From assembly GCA_947488435.1 (NCBI GenBank), contig CANKZG010000006.1, forward strand, positions 45,089 through 109,088: a stretch of 64,000 bases of DNA. The letters run 5' to 3'. The position numbers were made by a program, and so were the translations under genes. The first letter of the stretch is position 1. Each line of letters begins with the position of its first letter. Origin of the DNA: an uncultured Flavobacteriaceae bacterium. Its GTDB lineage: Bacteria; Bacteroidota; Bacteroidia; Flavobacteriales; Flavobacteriaceae. Below, one piece after another: positions 36,400-45,419 of this stretch. The notes below the pieces were generated by a model. The model did not search any database and was not told the DNA's origin. It saw nothing but the letters and a program-made list of their open reading frames with translations.

Positions 36400-36497
36400 G
36401 TTTTTACCGTTTTATAACATGTCTTTGGTTTAAATATAAATATAAGCCTTCTGTAATCCAATAAATTGCCAGACTCAGACTTCAATGTATAATGCTA

Positions 36498-37157
36498 TTA
36501 CTTGGCTATTATTTGTTCAATTAGATTCGCATCAATGGTCTCAGAATTTAATTTTATATAATAATAGGCCTCAACTTTATAATCCTCAATTTCTACGATT
36601 AAAACCTTGTTTTTATAGGTATAAACAATGTTATCGGCATAGGTTACATAGTCCGTTCCAAATTCCGATAGTAAACTTGATTTTGAATACCCTACTAAAT
36701 TCGCTTTTCCTAAATCCGTATCCTCATTAAAAACTCGTAGTGCTATCAAAATTTCTGTTTCGTCGTCATACGCATGTTTGTTTTCTCCATATTTGAAAAT
36801 GATTACTTCATTAATTTTTTTTGATCCAATATTTTCCGTTGGATAGTAATAGCTATAGAAAATAGCATCTTTAATTTTTGGTTGATAGTAATATTCTAAT
36901 CTGGAGGTTACCGTTGTGGTAACATATTTATCTTTCTTCGATTTCAGTTCTCCCATATTTATGGGCTTTTCAAGAAACTCGGGCAATTTTAAACTAGGTT
37001 TAACTGCTGACTCTACTTCCGAGACCGGTATTGTTTTTAGTGCAGGACTTTCCTCATAGTGATATTGAATTGTATAAAAAAAATAAAATCCAAACCCAAC
37101 TGCAGCAATTAGTACAAATGCAAAAATGAAAATTAAATAATCTTTTGTTTTTCTCAA
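36498..37157 (-). CDS. Membrane-anchored hypothetical protein
   Basis: A 219-residue protein with an N-terminal TM helix (DYLIFIFAFVLIAAVGFGFYFFY) and a soluble, probably extracytoplasmic region of about 185 residues rich in Tyr and charged residues (RLEYYYQPKIKDAIFYSYYY, NIVYTYKNKVLIVEIEDYKVEAYYYIKL). I recognise no family. It lies downstream of another hypothetical membrane gene (32 bases), suggesting a two-gene unit with it. Confidence 0.6.
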   Translation of the reverse strand: MRKTKDYLIFIFAFVLIAAVGFGFYFFYTIQYHYEESPALKTIPVSEVESAVKPSLKLPEFLEKPINMGELKSKKDKYVTTTVTSRLEYYYQPKIKDAIFYSYYYPTENIGSKKINEVIIFKYGENKHAYDDETEILIALRVFNEDTDLGKANLVGYSKSSLLSEFGTDYVTYADNIVYTYKNKVLIVEIEDYKVEAYYYIKLNSETIDANLIEQIIAK

Positions 37158-37189
37158 GTTTTATGATAAGTGTTTTATACTCAAATATT

Positions 37190-37684
37190 TTAGTTTATAG
37201 ATAGCACTAGTTCTCGTTGGCAAGTTACTCCCCAATCTTCAGCTTCCTTGTCGATGTTCCAATACCAATAATTTAAATTTTCCTTAAACCCAACCCCAAG
37301 CATAGCCGCGTCCATTAATATATTTAATGTTGCATAAATAAATAAAAGTGTAACAATAGCTTTATATACGCTATTGAAAATCTTTTTTTTGACAATTTTT
37401 TGAACACCTTTATCGATGAAATATAGGGCAATACTCCAGATCATAATATTTAAAACCAAACCCGAAATACTATAATAATATTCCATAGAGCTCCCCAGAG
37501 ATTTCTGTTTGAATATAAATGGACTACCATAGTAGTCAGGGAACATTTCCGGACCATTGCACTGATATGTTACTCCGATTGAGAGTGACAATACCAAACC
37601 TAATGCGATAAATGGTATGCTTATGAATTTAATTTTTAACAAACCAACATAATTTATAGTTCTGTTTAGTTGATTGCGATTCAA
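37190..37684 (-). CDS. Hypothetical integral membrane protein
   Basis: A 164-residue protein with three to four predicted helices (FISIPFIALGLVLSLSIGVTY, YSISGLVLNIMIWSIALYFI, AIVTLLFIYATLNILMDAAML) and a basic loop GVQKIVKKKIFNSV. No family recognised. It sits between a DUF1428 gene (nine bases upstream) and the anchored hypothetical downstream, so the three are likely one transcript. Confidence 0.55.
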   Translation of the reverse strand: MNRNQLNRTINYVGLLKIKFISIPFIALGLVLSLSIGVTYQCNGPEMFPDYYGSPFIFKQKSLGSSMEYYYSISGLVLNIMIWSIALYFIDKGVQKIVKKKIFNSVYKAIVTLLFIYATLNILMDAAMLGVGFKENLNYWYWNIDKEAEDWGVTCQRELVLSIN

Positions 37685-37693
37685 TTAACCACC

Positions 37694-38077
37694 CTAACTT
37701 CCATGCAATTGAACAAGTGGTTGAAAGCCACCATATACCATCCGTGTAGCATCAAAAATCTGTCTTGAGGTATTGGTTAAGGGCACAATTAAATCTTTCA
37801 TTCTAGGATCTTCGGGGACTTTTTTATTCGCCAGATCACGGGCAGTTTTAGAATCAAAAACTACCCATCCAAATACCACAACTTCATCTGCTTTTGCATC
37901 TGCAAACTCTGAGAAAGAACGGGTGCCTTCCAATTCTAAATCATCACCAACATACTCGAAGTATGCAAGCGCTCCATATTCCTTCCAAATCTTTGCAACA
38001 CTTTCTACTACGCTTTTATATGTGTCCAGATGCACTCGCGGAATTGGCAGTACAAAGCCATCTATATAATTTGTCAT
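37694..38077 (-). CDS. DUF1428 family protein
   Basis: A 127-residue cytosolic protein. The start YIDGFVLPIPRVHLDTYKS and the segments FSEFADAKADEVVVFGWVVFDSK and FDATRMVYGGFQPLVQL are characteristic of DUF1428 (YbaA-like), a dimeric ferredoxin-like (ABM-related) fold with unknown function. The length is normal. It starts 22 bases downstream of the methyltransferase-dGTPase gene. Confidence 0.9.
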   Translation of the reverse strand: MTNYIDGFVLPIPRVHLDTYKSVVESVAKIWKEYGALAYFEYVGDDLELEGTRSFSEFADAKADEVVVFGWVVFDSKTARDLANKKVPEDPRMKDLIVPLTNTSRQIFDATRMVYGGFQPLVQLHGS

Positions 38078-38099
38078 GTTCTCTTTATTTAGGTTTTGT

Positions 38100-40637
38100 T
38101 TATCTCAATTCGTTATGCAACAATTCATTGTGCAATTTTCGAGCTTTGTAATCTGTTAGCGAGGCAACATAATCTTTTGACCTTAAAAGATCAATAAGCG
38201 GTACATTATTAATGTCTTGATATGCTGGGTAATTGGTCCCAATAAGGAGGTGGAAGGGAATAAAATTTAGCATCTGAGCTCTAATATTAATATACTCACC
38301 AAGCTTTTCTTTATAACTATCAAAATACCTGGAACTTTCTAAAGGTTGGTATTCTTTCAAAAAATCCAGCTCAATTAATTGAGGGATTATGGTAAATAAA
38401 ATCACCAACTCAGAAACAATCTTAGCAGCCAAAAGGTTTGCATTCAATACTTTTCTATTGGAAAATAATTTATTCTCTTGAATGGAATGCCATACTTCTT
38501 CAACCGAGTACGAAAAGTCTATCGAATGATTGATAATATATTTATCTGCCTCCCTTGCGTCCTGAGCAGATTTTATACCATTTTGACTTATCCTCAGGGT
38601 ACTAGCAGTTATTACATCTTCCATTAAGATTTTTATCAGCGATTTTCTTTGTCTTAAGTATTGTGATAAGACATTTTCCGATGAATTTGTATCAAAATGA
38701 AGTGAAGACGTGTGAAATAATTGACATTTAACTAGATCAAATATATCAATTGCTCCTATTCGGAGTCCGTCCTCCAAATCGGAAATGAGATAACTAATTT
38801 TATCGGCAATTCTTACTGCTTGGCCTTCCAGATGGCAGTAGCCTGATGGAATATAGGATTTGTGCTTTGATCTTTCTAGTAAGGCATTGGATGAAAATTC
38901 ATTATTCGTGTGATAATAGGTATGCTTAAGAGCTCCTTCAAGTACTTCTGTTGAAATATTTAGGCCTAAGAATTTTTTATAAGGGTCATTGGCATACGGG
39001 GATTCCAGAAAGGTTAGCACATCTAGTGCATGCTCATAATGATTAAAGCCATTTAAACTGGAATGAATCTCTGATAACAAATTATTTATAGCATGCTCTC
39101 CAGCATGCCCGAATGGTGTATGACCAATGTCATGAGCTATTGCCGTAGCTTCAATTAAATCTAAATTTAATCCTAAACTTGTTCCAATTGTTAATGCTAA
39201 CTGCTGAACTTCTAGCGTGTGAGTTAATCTCCGTCGAACAGCATCGTTTTCAACAGAAGGAAAAAGCTGTGTTTTATCTGCGAGTTTCTTAAAGCCAGAA
39301 GACCAGATTAAGCGATCTCTATCCCTACTAAAAGCTGGGCGAAAATTGTCTGAGGACTCTTCAATAACACGATGGTTGGTTTGAATGGCAAATGAGGACA
39401 AATCATTCTGTTTGTATGCAATAATTTGTTTAGGGGTCCGGAGCACATCTGGTGAGGAATAGTTTCCCCAAAGACTGCACAATTCTTCTAATTTTTCAAT
39501 GTTTAATTTTACCCGGTCGGGTTCATAGGCATCCTTTAAAAGCGCTGCTTCAGTAGCATCCATTGAAAAACCATTTTTCCAAGACAAAAGAATTTTTTGA
39601 ATTAGCACATGATCGCTAATTTTAATACCAACTTTTGTCGTAGTCCATAAATCAGGTTCTTTATTAAAAGCCCGTGTACTGATATTTTTAGAATATTCCT
39701 CCAATTTCACTGGTGGTAAGCCTTCAGGCAACGAATTGTTTTGTCTTAAAAAAACTCTGAATTCTCGCGGATTTCTGGCAAAAGAAGTAAAAGCGTTTTT
39801 TTTGAATTTTTCTTTGGAATCTAGAACTTGTTCTGATTTCTTTTTTATCACAATTAAATCTCCTTTTCTCCACGAAATTGAGCTAAATTCTTCCAGATCT
39901 TTTAAAGCATTTTTTTCGAAAAAGGGGACGACATATAATAAATTGTCATGTTCAATTGAAATGATATCATGACCAATGGAAACAATTTCTTTAATCAATT
40001 CAGATCTAAATGTATCCACTTGTGGTCGCGCCAATCTACCAGGAAAGGAAAACATAATTTCACCATCCAATTTAGCTGCTTGAATCGCTCTGTTCAAGGC
40101 AGCTTTGATAATAGGACCATACCATGGGGGATCTACCAAAACAATATCGAAATTGGTATGAAATTTTTGCGGTAGCTCATCAGCAATATCATAATGAAAA
40201 CCTTCGCATTGCCCTCTTTTTAGATTGTTAAAGGAAGAAATCACGTCAGGATCTAAATCTAATAAGGTAGTTTCGTAATTTTCCGATGTTTTAATGGCTA
40301 GGGTAGGGGTTCCTAGGTTTAAAATTTTACTTCCTGAGGAAAATTTAGCTTTGGTTTTAACTTTACTAAAAATATACTTGATTGTTGATTCTTCAAACCA
40401 CCATTGGCTTAGGCTCACATCAGGAGCAGGGAGGTCATTATTACTTATAATTTGATAGTTGATTGCGTTGTTTCCATTCTTTTGCTGGGCTTCTTCTATA
40501 TTCTTAGATCTAAATATTTGTTCTACAAGCCTTGGATCTGCACTTTCACAATGTTTAAGTATATCGTGATAATTTTTAATCCCCGAATGGATAAGACTAT
40601 CGATTTTCTCATTTAAAATATCATCGTAGTTTTTCAT
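38100..40637 (-). CDS. Fusion of a DPPW-type methyltransferase domain and a dGTPase (HD) domain
   Basis: An 845-residue cytosolic protein. Residues 1-60 look helical and adaptor-like. Residues 75-270 fold like an adenine-type methyltransferase: KILNLGTPTLAI (104-115), LLDLDPD, then the catalytic D169-PPW in FDIVLVDPPWYGP, with FPGRLARPQ downstream. Residues 280-430 are a linker with winged-helix-like pieces. Residues 432-840 match dGTP triphosphohydrolases: FSRDRDRLIWSSGFKKLADKTQ, RRRLTHTLEV (His473), AHDIGHTPFGHAGE (His502, Asp503), ADKISYLISDLEDG (Asp612). All four HD metal ligands are present. dGTPases can protect cells from phages by removing dGTP; the partner domain suggests a modification step. 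The architecture is unfamiliar to me. Confidence 0.85.
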   Translation of the reverse strand: MKNYDDILNEKIDSLIHSGIKNYHDILKHCESADPRLVEQIFRSKNIEEAQQKNGNNAINYQIISNNDLPAPDVSLSQWWFEESTIKYIFSKVKTKAKFSSGSKILNLGTPTLAIKTSENYETTLLDLDPDVISSFNNLKRGQCEGFHYDIADELPQKFHTNFDIVLVDPPWYGPIIKAALNRAIQAAKLDGEIMFSFPGRLARPQVDTFRSELIKEIVSIGHDIISIEHDNLLYVVPFFEKNALKDLEEFSSISWRKGDLIVIKKKSEQVLDSKEKFKKNAFTSFARNPREFRVFLRQNNSLPEGLPPVKLEEYSKNISTRAFNKEPDLWTTTKVGIKISDHVLIQKILLSWKNGFSMDATEAALLKDAYEPDRVKLNIEKLEELCSLWGNYSSPDVLRTPKQIIAYKQNDLSSFAIQTNHRVIEESSDNFRPAFSRDRDRLIWSSGFKKLADKTQLFPSVENDAVRRRLTHTLEVQQLALTIGTSLGLNLDLIEATAIAHDIGHTPFGHAGEHAINNLLSEIHSSLNGFNHYEHALDVLTFLESPYANDPYKKFLGLNISTEVLEGALKHTYYHTNNEFSSNALLERSKHKSYIPSGYCHLEGQAVRIADKISYLISDLEDGLRIGAIDIFDLVKCQLFHTSSLHFDTNSSENVLSQYLRQRKSLIKILMEDVITASTLRISQNGIKSAQDAREADKYIINHSIDFSYSVEEVWHSIQENKLFSNRKVLNANLLAAKIVSELVILFTIIPQLIELDFLKEYQPLESSRYFDSYKEKLGEYINIRAQMLNFIPFHLLIGTNYPAYQDINNVPLIDLLRSKDYVASLTDYKARKLHNELLHNELR

Positions 40638-40900
40638 AGTTATAACAAATGATTTGGACTTTGAATACTGGATGTTTGCGGGGAGATTATTGCACGGCAG
40701 GATAACGATAATATTAGCTATTAACGCTTAACCACAAAGCAAATCACATGTAGCATTCATTTCTTTGGTTTAGTTTTATTAAAAATAGGAAATATTCTTT
40801 GTGTTCGCTAGTAAGGATTCAATTATAATGGATGATTACACTATGCCTTCCTTTTTGAAGCGCTCCAATGCTATTGTGATGTAGGTTTATGCGTTGCGTA
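40638..40900. other. Non-coding region upstream of the fusion gene
   Basis: 263 bases between the methyltransferase-dGTPase start and the FKBP remnant. No open frame, hairpin or TAnnTTTG element was found; the promoter of the fusion gene must lie here but is not recognisable. Confidence 0.4.
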
Positions 40901-41132
40901 TCACGTTTCCACGATTAATTTAATGACCAATGTAGAGTCCGGTGATACATTATCGGGATAGAATTTTCTTTTGGCTAAATAATTTAGCACAATTAATTGC
41001 CTCACTTCACCGGATTTCATTCCTAAGAAGCTTTCATCAACTCCATTGGTAATCTGATTAGCACGGATCTTTACCGCTGCTAACTACGAGAAATAGTGTG
41101 ATTCTAAATACGGCCGGCCATATTTTAAACAT
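40901..41132 (-). pseudogene. Degraded FKBP-type peptidyl-prolyl isomerase gene
   Basis: Translation of 40901-41083 gives NQITNGVDESFLGMKSGEVR, then RQLIV, LAKRKF and VSPDSTLVIKLIVE followed by TGA: the C-terminal half of an FKBP domain (compare VIKGWDEGLxGMKxGEKR and IPPNATLVF). It has no start codon. In another frame directly upstream, MFKIWPAVFRITLFLVVSSG (start 41132) reads as a signal peptide that runs to a TAA inside the FKBP part. So the ends of an exported FKBP remain, with the middle lost and the frame broken. Confidence 0.6.
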
Positions 41133-41145
41133 AGTTAAACCTGTT

Positions 41146-41688
41146 TTAAACTGATTTTTCATAGGCTTCTGCGATCCAGCTTTTCAATTCTTCGTCAATT
41201 TCAGAAATTTCAGCTAATCGAACCCGATGCGTACACATAGTTCCAAACGGACCTGAATTTTCAAGACGTGTCGTAGTTGGTTTATCTTTCAATTTAAACC
41301 CTAGGTCAATTCGAGTTTTGGTTGCAGGTTTTATCAAAATAAACTGCCTTTTACGAATAATGCTAACACTGGTTTTTTTGGGTGTAATCGTTAGGTCGGC
41401 ACCTAAAGTATTTACAAATTCAATTAGTGCTTCATATATCGGAATTAAATTTTCTTTCCCTTTATACTGATCATCTACCAAGTCACTTGAAGAATTTTTT
41501 TCTTCCTTAGCTAAGGTAACAATGGTATTTGCAAATCCATGGGTTACATTATGCGTTGTCTTTAAGTACTTAACAGCCTCGGAATGTTTGTCAAAAGACT
41601 GCTTTTTAAGTATTACTTTCCATTCTTCCAGCGATTTTCCTGTTTTATCAGGCATATTGCTAATCATAGTTTGTAAAGCTTTATCCAT
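41146..41688 (-). CDS. DUF4287/DUF5655 domain protein
   Basis: A 180-residue cytosolic protein. Residues 1-65 (MISNMPDKTGKSLEEWKVIL, TTHNVTHGFANTIV) match DUF4287, and residues 75-180 (LIPIYEALIEFVNTLGAD, SIIRKRQFILIKPATKTRID, SEIDEELKSWIAEAYEKS) match DUF5655. Both are common together in Bacteroidota; the C-terminal part resembles a small nucleic-acid or protein binding fold. Function unknown. The FKBP remnant lies just downstream of its stop. Confidence 0.85.
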   Translation of the reverse strand: MDKALQTMISNMPDKTGKSLEEWKVILKKQSFDKHSEAVKYLKTTHNVTHGFANTIVTLAKEEKNSSSDLVDDQYKGKENLIPIYEALIEFVNTLGADLTITPKKTSVSIIRKRQFILIKPATKTRIDLGFKLKDKPTTTRLENSGPFGTMCTHRVRLAEISEIDEELKSWIAEAYEKSV

Positions 41689-41936
41689 TTTCTCTAATTT
41701 AAAACGTTATAAAATCTAATTTAAATCCAAATACGAATGGTTCCTGTGAATAAAATCGTTTTCAAGATACCGTACAAAGCCAACTTTCAAATTCCTCGAT
41801 TTTGGCATTTCCTATTGCAAACCTTTGATTAGTCATTTTAATTTTAGGTTTTTTTTAATCAAGAAAAGCGATTTAATCTTGTTTGATAAAAAATTAAAAC
41901 TAATAAACTTAGGATTAAGCGTTTCATTCCGTATAC

Positions 41937-42293
41937 CTACATACTTTCACCAAATGTTATAAGATTGTTGTCGGGATCGAGTAAAGAAAACTCCTTTTGT
42001 CCCCAAGGTTTAATTGCTAAAGGTCCATTCGGATGAATATTGGTTTTGCGATCCAACAACAATTGGTAAAATTGTTCAATGTTATCCGTTCTAATATATA
42101 CTTGTCCATAATTTTCCTTAGGGTCAAGCGCTTTAAATTCAAAGAAGTGAATTTGGATTTGATCTTTTTCCATCATTAAATATCCATCAAAATCGGCACT
42201 TCCAAATATTTTAAAACCTAGTTTGTTCATGTAAAATGCTTTTGTAACACTTTTATCACGCATTGGTAATTTTGGATTAATATCGGTTAGCAT
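41937..42293 (-). CDS. VOC family (glyoxalase/bleomycin resistance) protein
   Basis: A 118-residue protein with the fold's first half LPMRDKSVTKAFYMNKLGFKIFG and the closing FSLLDPDNNLITFGE, plus IQIHFFEFKALDP in the middle. This arrangement is typical of bleomycin-resistance-like dimers that bind antibiotics without catalysis, but other ligands are possible. It is single-gene. Confidence 0.85.
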   Translation of the reverse strand: MLTDINPKLPMRDKSVTKAFYMNKLGFKIFGSADFDGYLMMEKDQIQIHFFEFKALDPKENYGQVYIRTDNIEQFYQLLLDRKTNIHPNGPLAIKPWGQKEFSLLDPDNNLITFGESM

Positions 42294-42505
42294 AATTACA
42301 CTAGTTATAAATTTATATTTTCATAGGATTGCTTCATTTTTCGATAAATTTCAACCCTTAGCTATTTGTATTTTGTAGTACGCTCTCTATTTTCATCGAT
42401 ATCGTGAATTATAAGAACTCATACAAAGTGAATAGCATTTTTAAAAGAGCTTAGTTATACCGTTAAATTTAATTATTTAAAAGGATATTGCTATCCCATA
42501 GAATA

Positions 42506-44725
42506 CTACTTCCCTCCTGGTGGACAGTGCAATCTAAGATAATTTGTAAACAAGGTCGATAAATGTTCAAAAGTTCCCTCTCCTTCGCTAATACCATGTG
42601 TGCGATTAGGGTAGGGCATAAACTGAAATTGTTTGTTATGTTTTATCAATTCGTTGATCAATAATTCAGCATTTTGATAGTGAACATTATCATCTCCTGT
42701 ACCGTGAATAAATAGCAAATTCCCTTCAAGGTTTTTGGCATAGGTAATAGGGGAACCTTTTATAAAATCATCCCTGTTCTCCTGTGGCAAACCCATATAC
42801 CGTTCTTGATAGATATTATCGTAGGTTAATTGATTGGCTACAGCTGCAACGGCAATTCCTGTTTTGTATAATTCTGGATATTGAAACATCAAATTTAAAG
42901 TGGCAGAACCTCCACCGCTCCAACCCCATACAGCAACTCGTTCGGAGTCTACAAAGTCCCATTTTAAAATTTCTTTGGCCGCCATTGCCTGATCTTCAAT
43001 GTTTACAATCCCAATTTTTCGATAAATAGACTTACGCCATTCCCTTCCTTTTGGTGCAGGAGTCCCTCGGTTATCTAAAGAAATATAGATATATCCATCC
43101 TCTGCCATATCTCCCTTGTAAAGAAAGTTTTTACCGGCATTATACGTGTCGTTAACCGTAGTGGCTGCAGGTTCTGAATAAAGATAAAAGACCACAGGGT
43201 ACTTTTTGGTAGGGTCAAAATTACTTGGTTTTACCATCCATCCATTCATTGTTACATCTGTTGTCGTGGTAATGGTGAAAAACTCGGTAGTCGGTTCTTC
43301 CACTGTAGCCTCAAGTTTACCTGAAATACTCTCATCGGGCTGCAATGGACTGTGGTCGCCTACCAATATCTGTTCGGTTAACCTTGGGGTATAATGGTTC
43401 GTAAAACTATGAAACGCTATTTTTCCATTGGACGAAAAGTTATAATCATGCGTACCTTGTAAATGTATTGGGGTTACCAATTTACTTTTTCCTTTTCCGT
43501 TGAGCTTGGTTTTGTATAGGTATTTTTGTGTGGGATTATCAGGTGATGCCATATAATATACATAACCTTCTTTTGAATTGATATGCTTAAGATCAATTAC
43601 ATCATGTGGCTCCCGAGTAATTAGCACTTCGGGTTTGCCGGTTAAAGAAACCTGGTACAAATGCCGCCAACCATCTTTTTCTGAAGCCCAAAGAATACTC
43701 CTGTTGTTTTTCATAAAATTAAAATCATTGGTGTAATCTATGGCATACGGATTTCCTTGACGAAAAAGATCTACCCAGGCTTCGTCCGATTCTTCATAGA
43801 TGACCTTAGGTACCATTTTATCCCCTGAAACACGAAATAATTTACTATTGTTTTGTTTTCTATTTAATTGCTGAATTAGTAGATCATTCGTATGTGGTAT
43901 AAACTCCATCCGAACCAAATAATGCTGAGATGCATCTCCAGGAATAGGTATCCAGCTTGTTTTAGCATCGTCAATAGATACCACACCCACCTTGCAAGCA
44001 GAAGGTGTTTCTCCTACTTTGGGATATTCCAAGGGAACCAATTCAGAATAGATCGCATTGGTATTATTAATCATGTTAAACTTTTTGATGTTGCTAGCAT
44101 CTATTTGCCAATAGGCTATGGACTTGCTATCCGGACTCCAACGAAACCCATCTCTACAGAAAAACTCTTCCTCATAAGCCCAGTCGAACGTTCCATTAAT
44201 TATAGAAACGCTGCCGTCGGTAGTTAGCGGTGTTATACCACCGCTGAGGTAGTCTTCTACATACAAGTTATGTTCCGATACATAAGCGATAGCACTTCCA
44301 TCTGGGGCGAATTTTGCAAACATCAGAGAAGAGGGCTCTAAGGAGGTGCCAAGCTGTTTCAGTTCATTCGTACTAAAATCGAAGACCCAATAATCTCCTT
44401 TGGTATTAAGCCGCCATACGCGTTTGGTGTTGGTAAAAAGCAATACTTTTTGCTCATCTTCAGTAAATGAAAAGTGTCTGATCAACAAAGGCTCGCTTTG
44501 TCCGTTTGGTGTAAGAGCTGCCCTGCTAAGTATCGTACTTGTATTGTTATTGGAGAGCGTTACAAGTTGTAATTCGTTATTATCTATTTTATAATAAGAA
44601 TCACTATTTTTTGCCCAAGTTTGTGCCAATGCTATAGCACTGATCATAAGGGCACAAATGCATAAAATATGTTTTAAAGTGATTAAACGAATAGAAATAG
44701 GTTTGTGAATGAACGTAGATATCAT
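42506..44725 (-). CDS. Dipeptidyl peptidase IV (S9 family serine peptidase)
   Basis: A 739-residue exported enzyme with a signal peptide (cleavage near ALAQ, residue 35). The beta-propeller half contains the DPP4 substrate-binding EE motif in FDWAYEEEFFCRDGFRWSPDS; the C-terminal alpha/beta-hydrolase domain carries the nucleophile GWSGGG (VAVWGWSGGGSATL), the Asp in HGTGDDNVH and the His in NRTHGISEG. It removes Xaa-Pro dipeptides from peptide N-termini in the periplasm. Length and order of domains are normal. It is monocistronic. Confidence 0.95.
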   Translation of the reverse strand: MISTFIHKPISIRLITLKHILCICALMISAIALAQTWAKNSDSYYKIDNNELQLVTLSNNNTSTILSRAALTPNGQSEPLLIRHFSFTEDEQKVLLFTNTKRVWRLNTKGDYWVFDFSTNELKQLGTSLEPSSLMFAKFAPDGSAIAYVSEHNLYVEDYLSGGITPLTTDGSVSIINGTFDWAYEEEFFCRDGFRWSPDSKSIAYWQIDASNIKKFNMINNTNAIYSELVPLEYPKVGETPSACKVGVVSIDDAKTSWIPIPGDASQHYLVRMEFIPHTNDLLIQQLNRKQNNSKLFRVSGDKMVPKVIYEESDEAWVDLFRQGNPYAIDYTNDFNFMKNNRSILWASEKDGWRHLYQVSLTGKPEVLITREPHDVIDLKHINSKEGYVYYMASPDNPTQKYLYKTKLNGKGKSKLVTPIHLQGTHDYNFSSNGKIAFHSFTNHYTPRLTEQILVGDHSPLQPDESISGKLEATVEEPTTEFFTITTTTDVTMNGWMVKPSNFDPTKKYPVVFYLYSEPAATTVNDTYNAGKNFLYKGDMAEDGYIYISLDNRGTPAPKGREWRKSIYRKIGIVNIEDQAMAAKEILKWDFVDSERVAVWGWSGGGSATLNLMFQYPELYKTGIAVAAVANQLTYDNIYQERYMGLPQENRDDFIKGSPITYAKNLEGNLLFIHGTGDDNVHYQNAELLINELIKHNKQFQFMPYPNRTHGISEGEGTFEHLSTLFTNYLRLHCPPGGK

Positions 44726-44926
44726 AGGTGATTTTTTGGTTGCATTTTGTTTTTAAGGATTTCGACGAATCTATTGAAATTTTTAACTTTCTTGAATTAA
44801 AAGCAATGTACAATTTAGTTGTCATTACGTAAGCGTTATTTTCAATAGGATTTTAGAACTGTAAATCGAAAGTTGGTTAAAAGTTGGAACATTTAAAGCT
44901 TTTAGAAAGACAATGTTTGATTACAA
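44726..44926. other. Intergenic region upstream of the dipeptidyl peptidase gene
   Basis: AT-rich, about 200 bases. I see no gene, strong hairpin or recognisable promoter element. Confidence 0.4.
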
Positions 44927-45235
44927 TCATGGTGAGTTGCCATACTTATTCTTGAACTCATAATATGCAGTTTCTTTTTCGTTTTGATTTTTTAATCCCG
45001 ATTTGATGCTATGAAGTGGTTTTAATCCAGTCAAATGTTTCTTTTAATAAAAGTTTTGATCTGAATCTTTACTTTTTTTACTGAATAGTACTTTGATTTT
45101 TTTTAATTCCACTTTTTTTTCACCCTTCGTCAATTCGAAACTCTTTTGTATTGTATTTTTGGAGCTCTCATATTTTTCTTTTAAGGATGCTAAGTGATCT
45201 TTTTGTCCTTCAGCATGTAATTTTAATTCCTCCAT
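44927..45235 (-). pseudogene. Small coiled-coil protein ORF, possibly interrupted by a stop
   Basis: An ATG frame at 45235 encodes 63 charged, helical residues (MEELKLHAEGQKDHLASLKE) and stops at TAA 45044-45046. The same frame then stays open for 38 more codons (ending KNQNEKETAYYEFKNKYGNS) to a TGA at 44927-44929; the second part has protein-like composition but no start. Either a 63-residue protein exists and the rest is chance, or a gene of about 100 codons has been interrupted. The family is unknown. Confidence 0.35.
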
Positions 45236-45419
45236 ATTTACTTTAGTATATATAACCGTTCATATGCCATGGGTTATCTGTCTATATTTTTTATGATTCA
45301 ATTGTAATTATGCCTTATTATCGTAGATACAATTTAGGCATTCCGCAACTATAACTTTTTGTAAACTCAAATTAATAATGTTTTCTAGTGTTGTGAACTA
45401 AAATTATTCTAAATACTCC

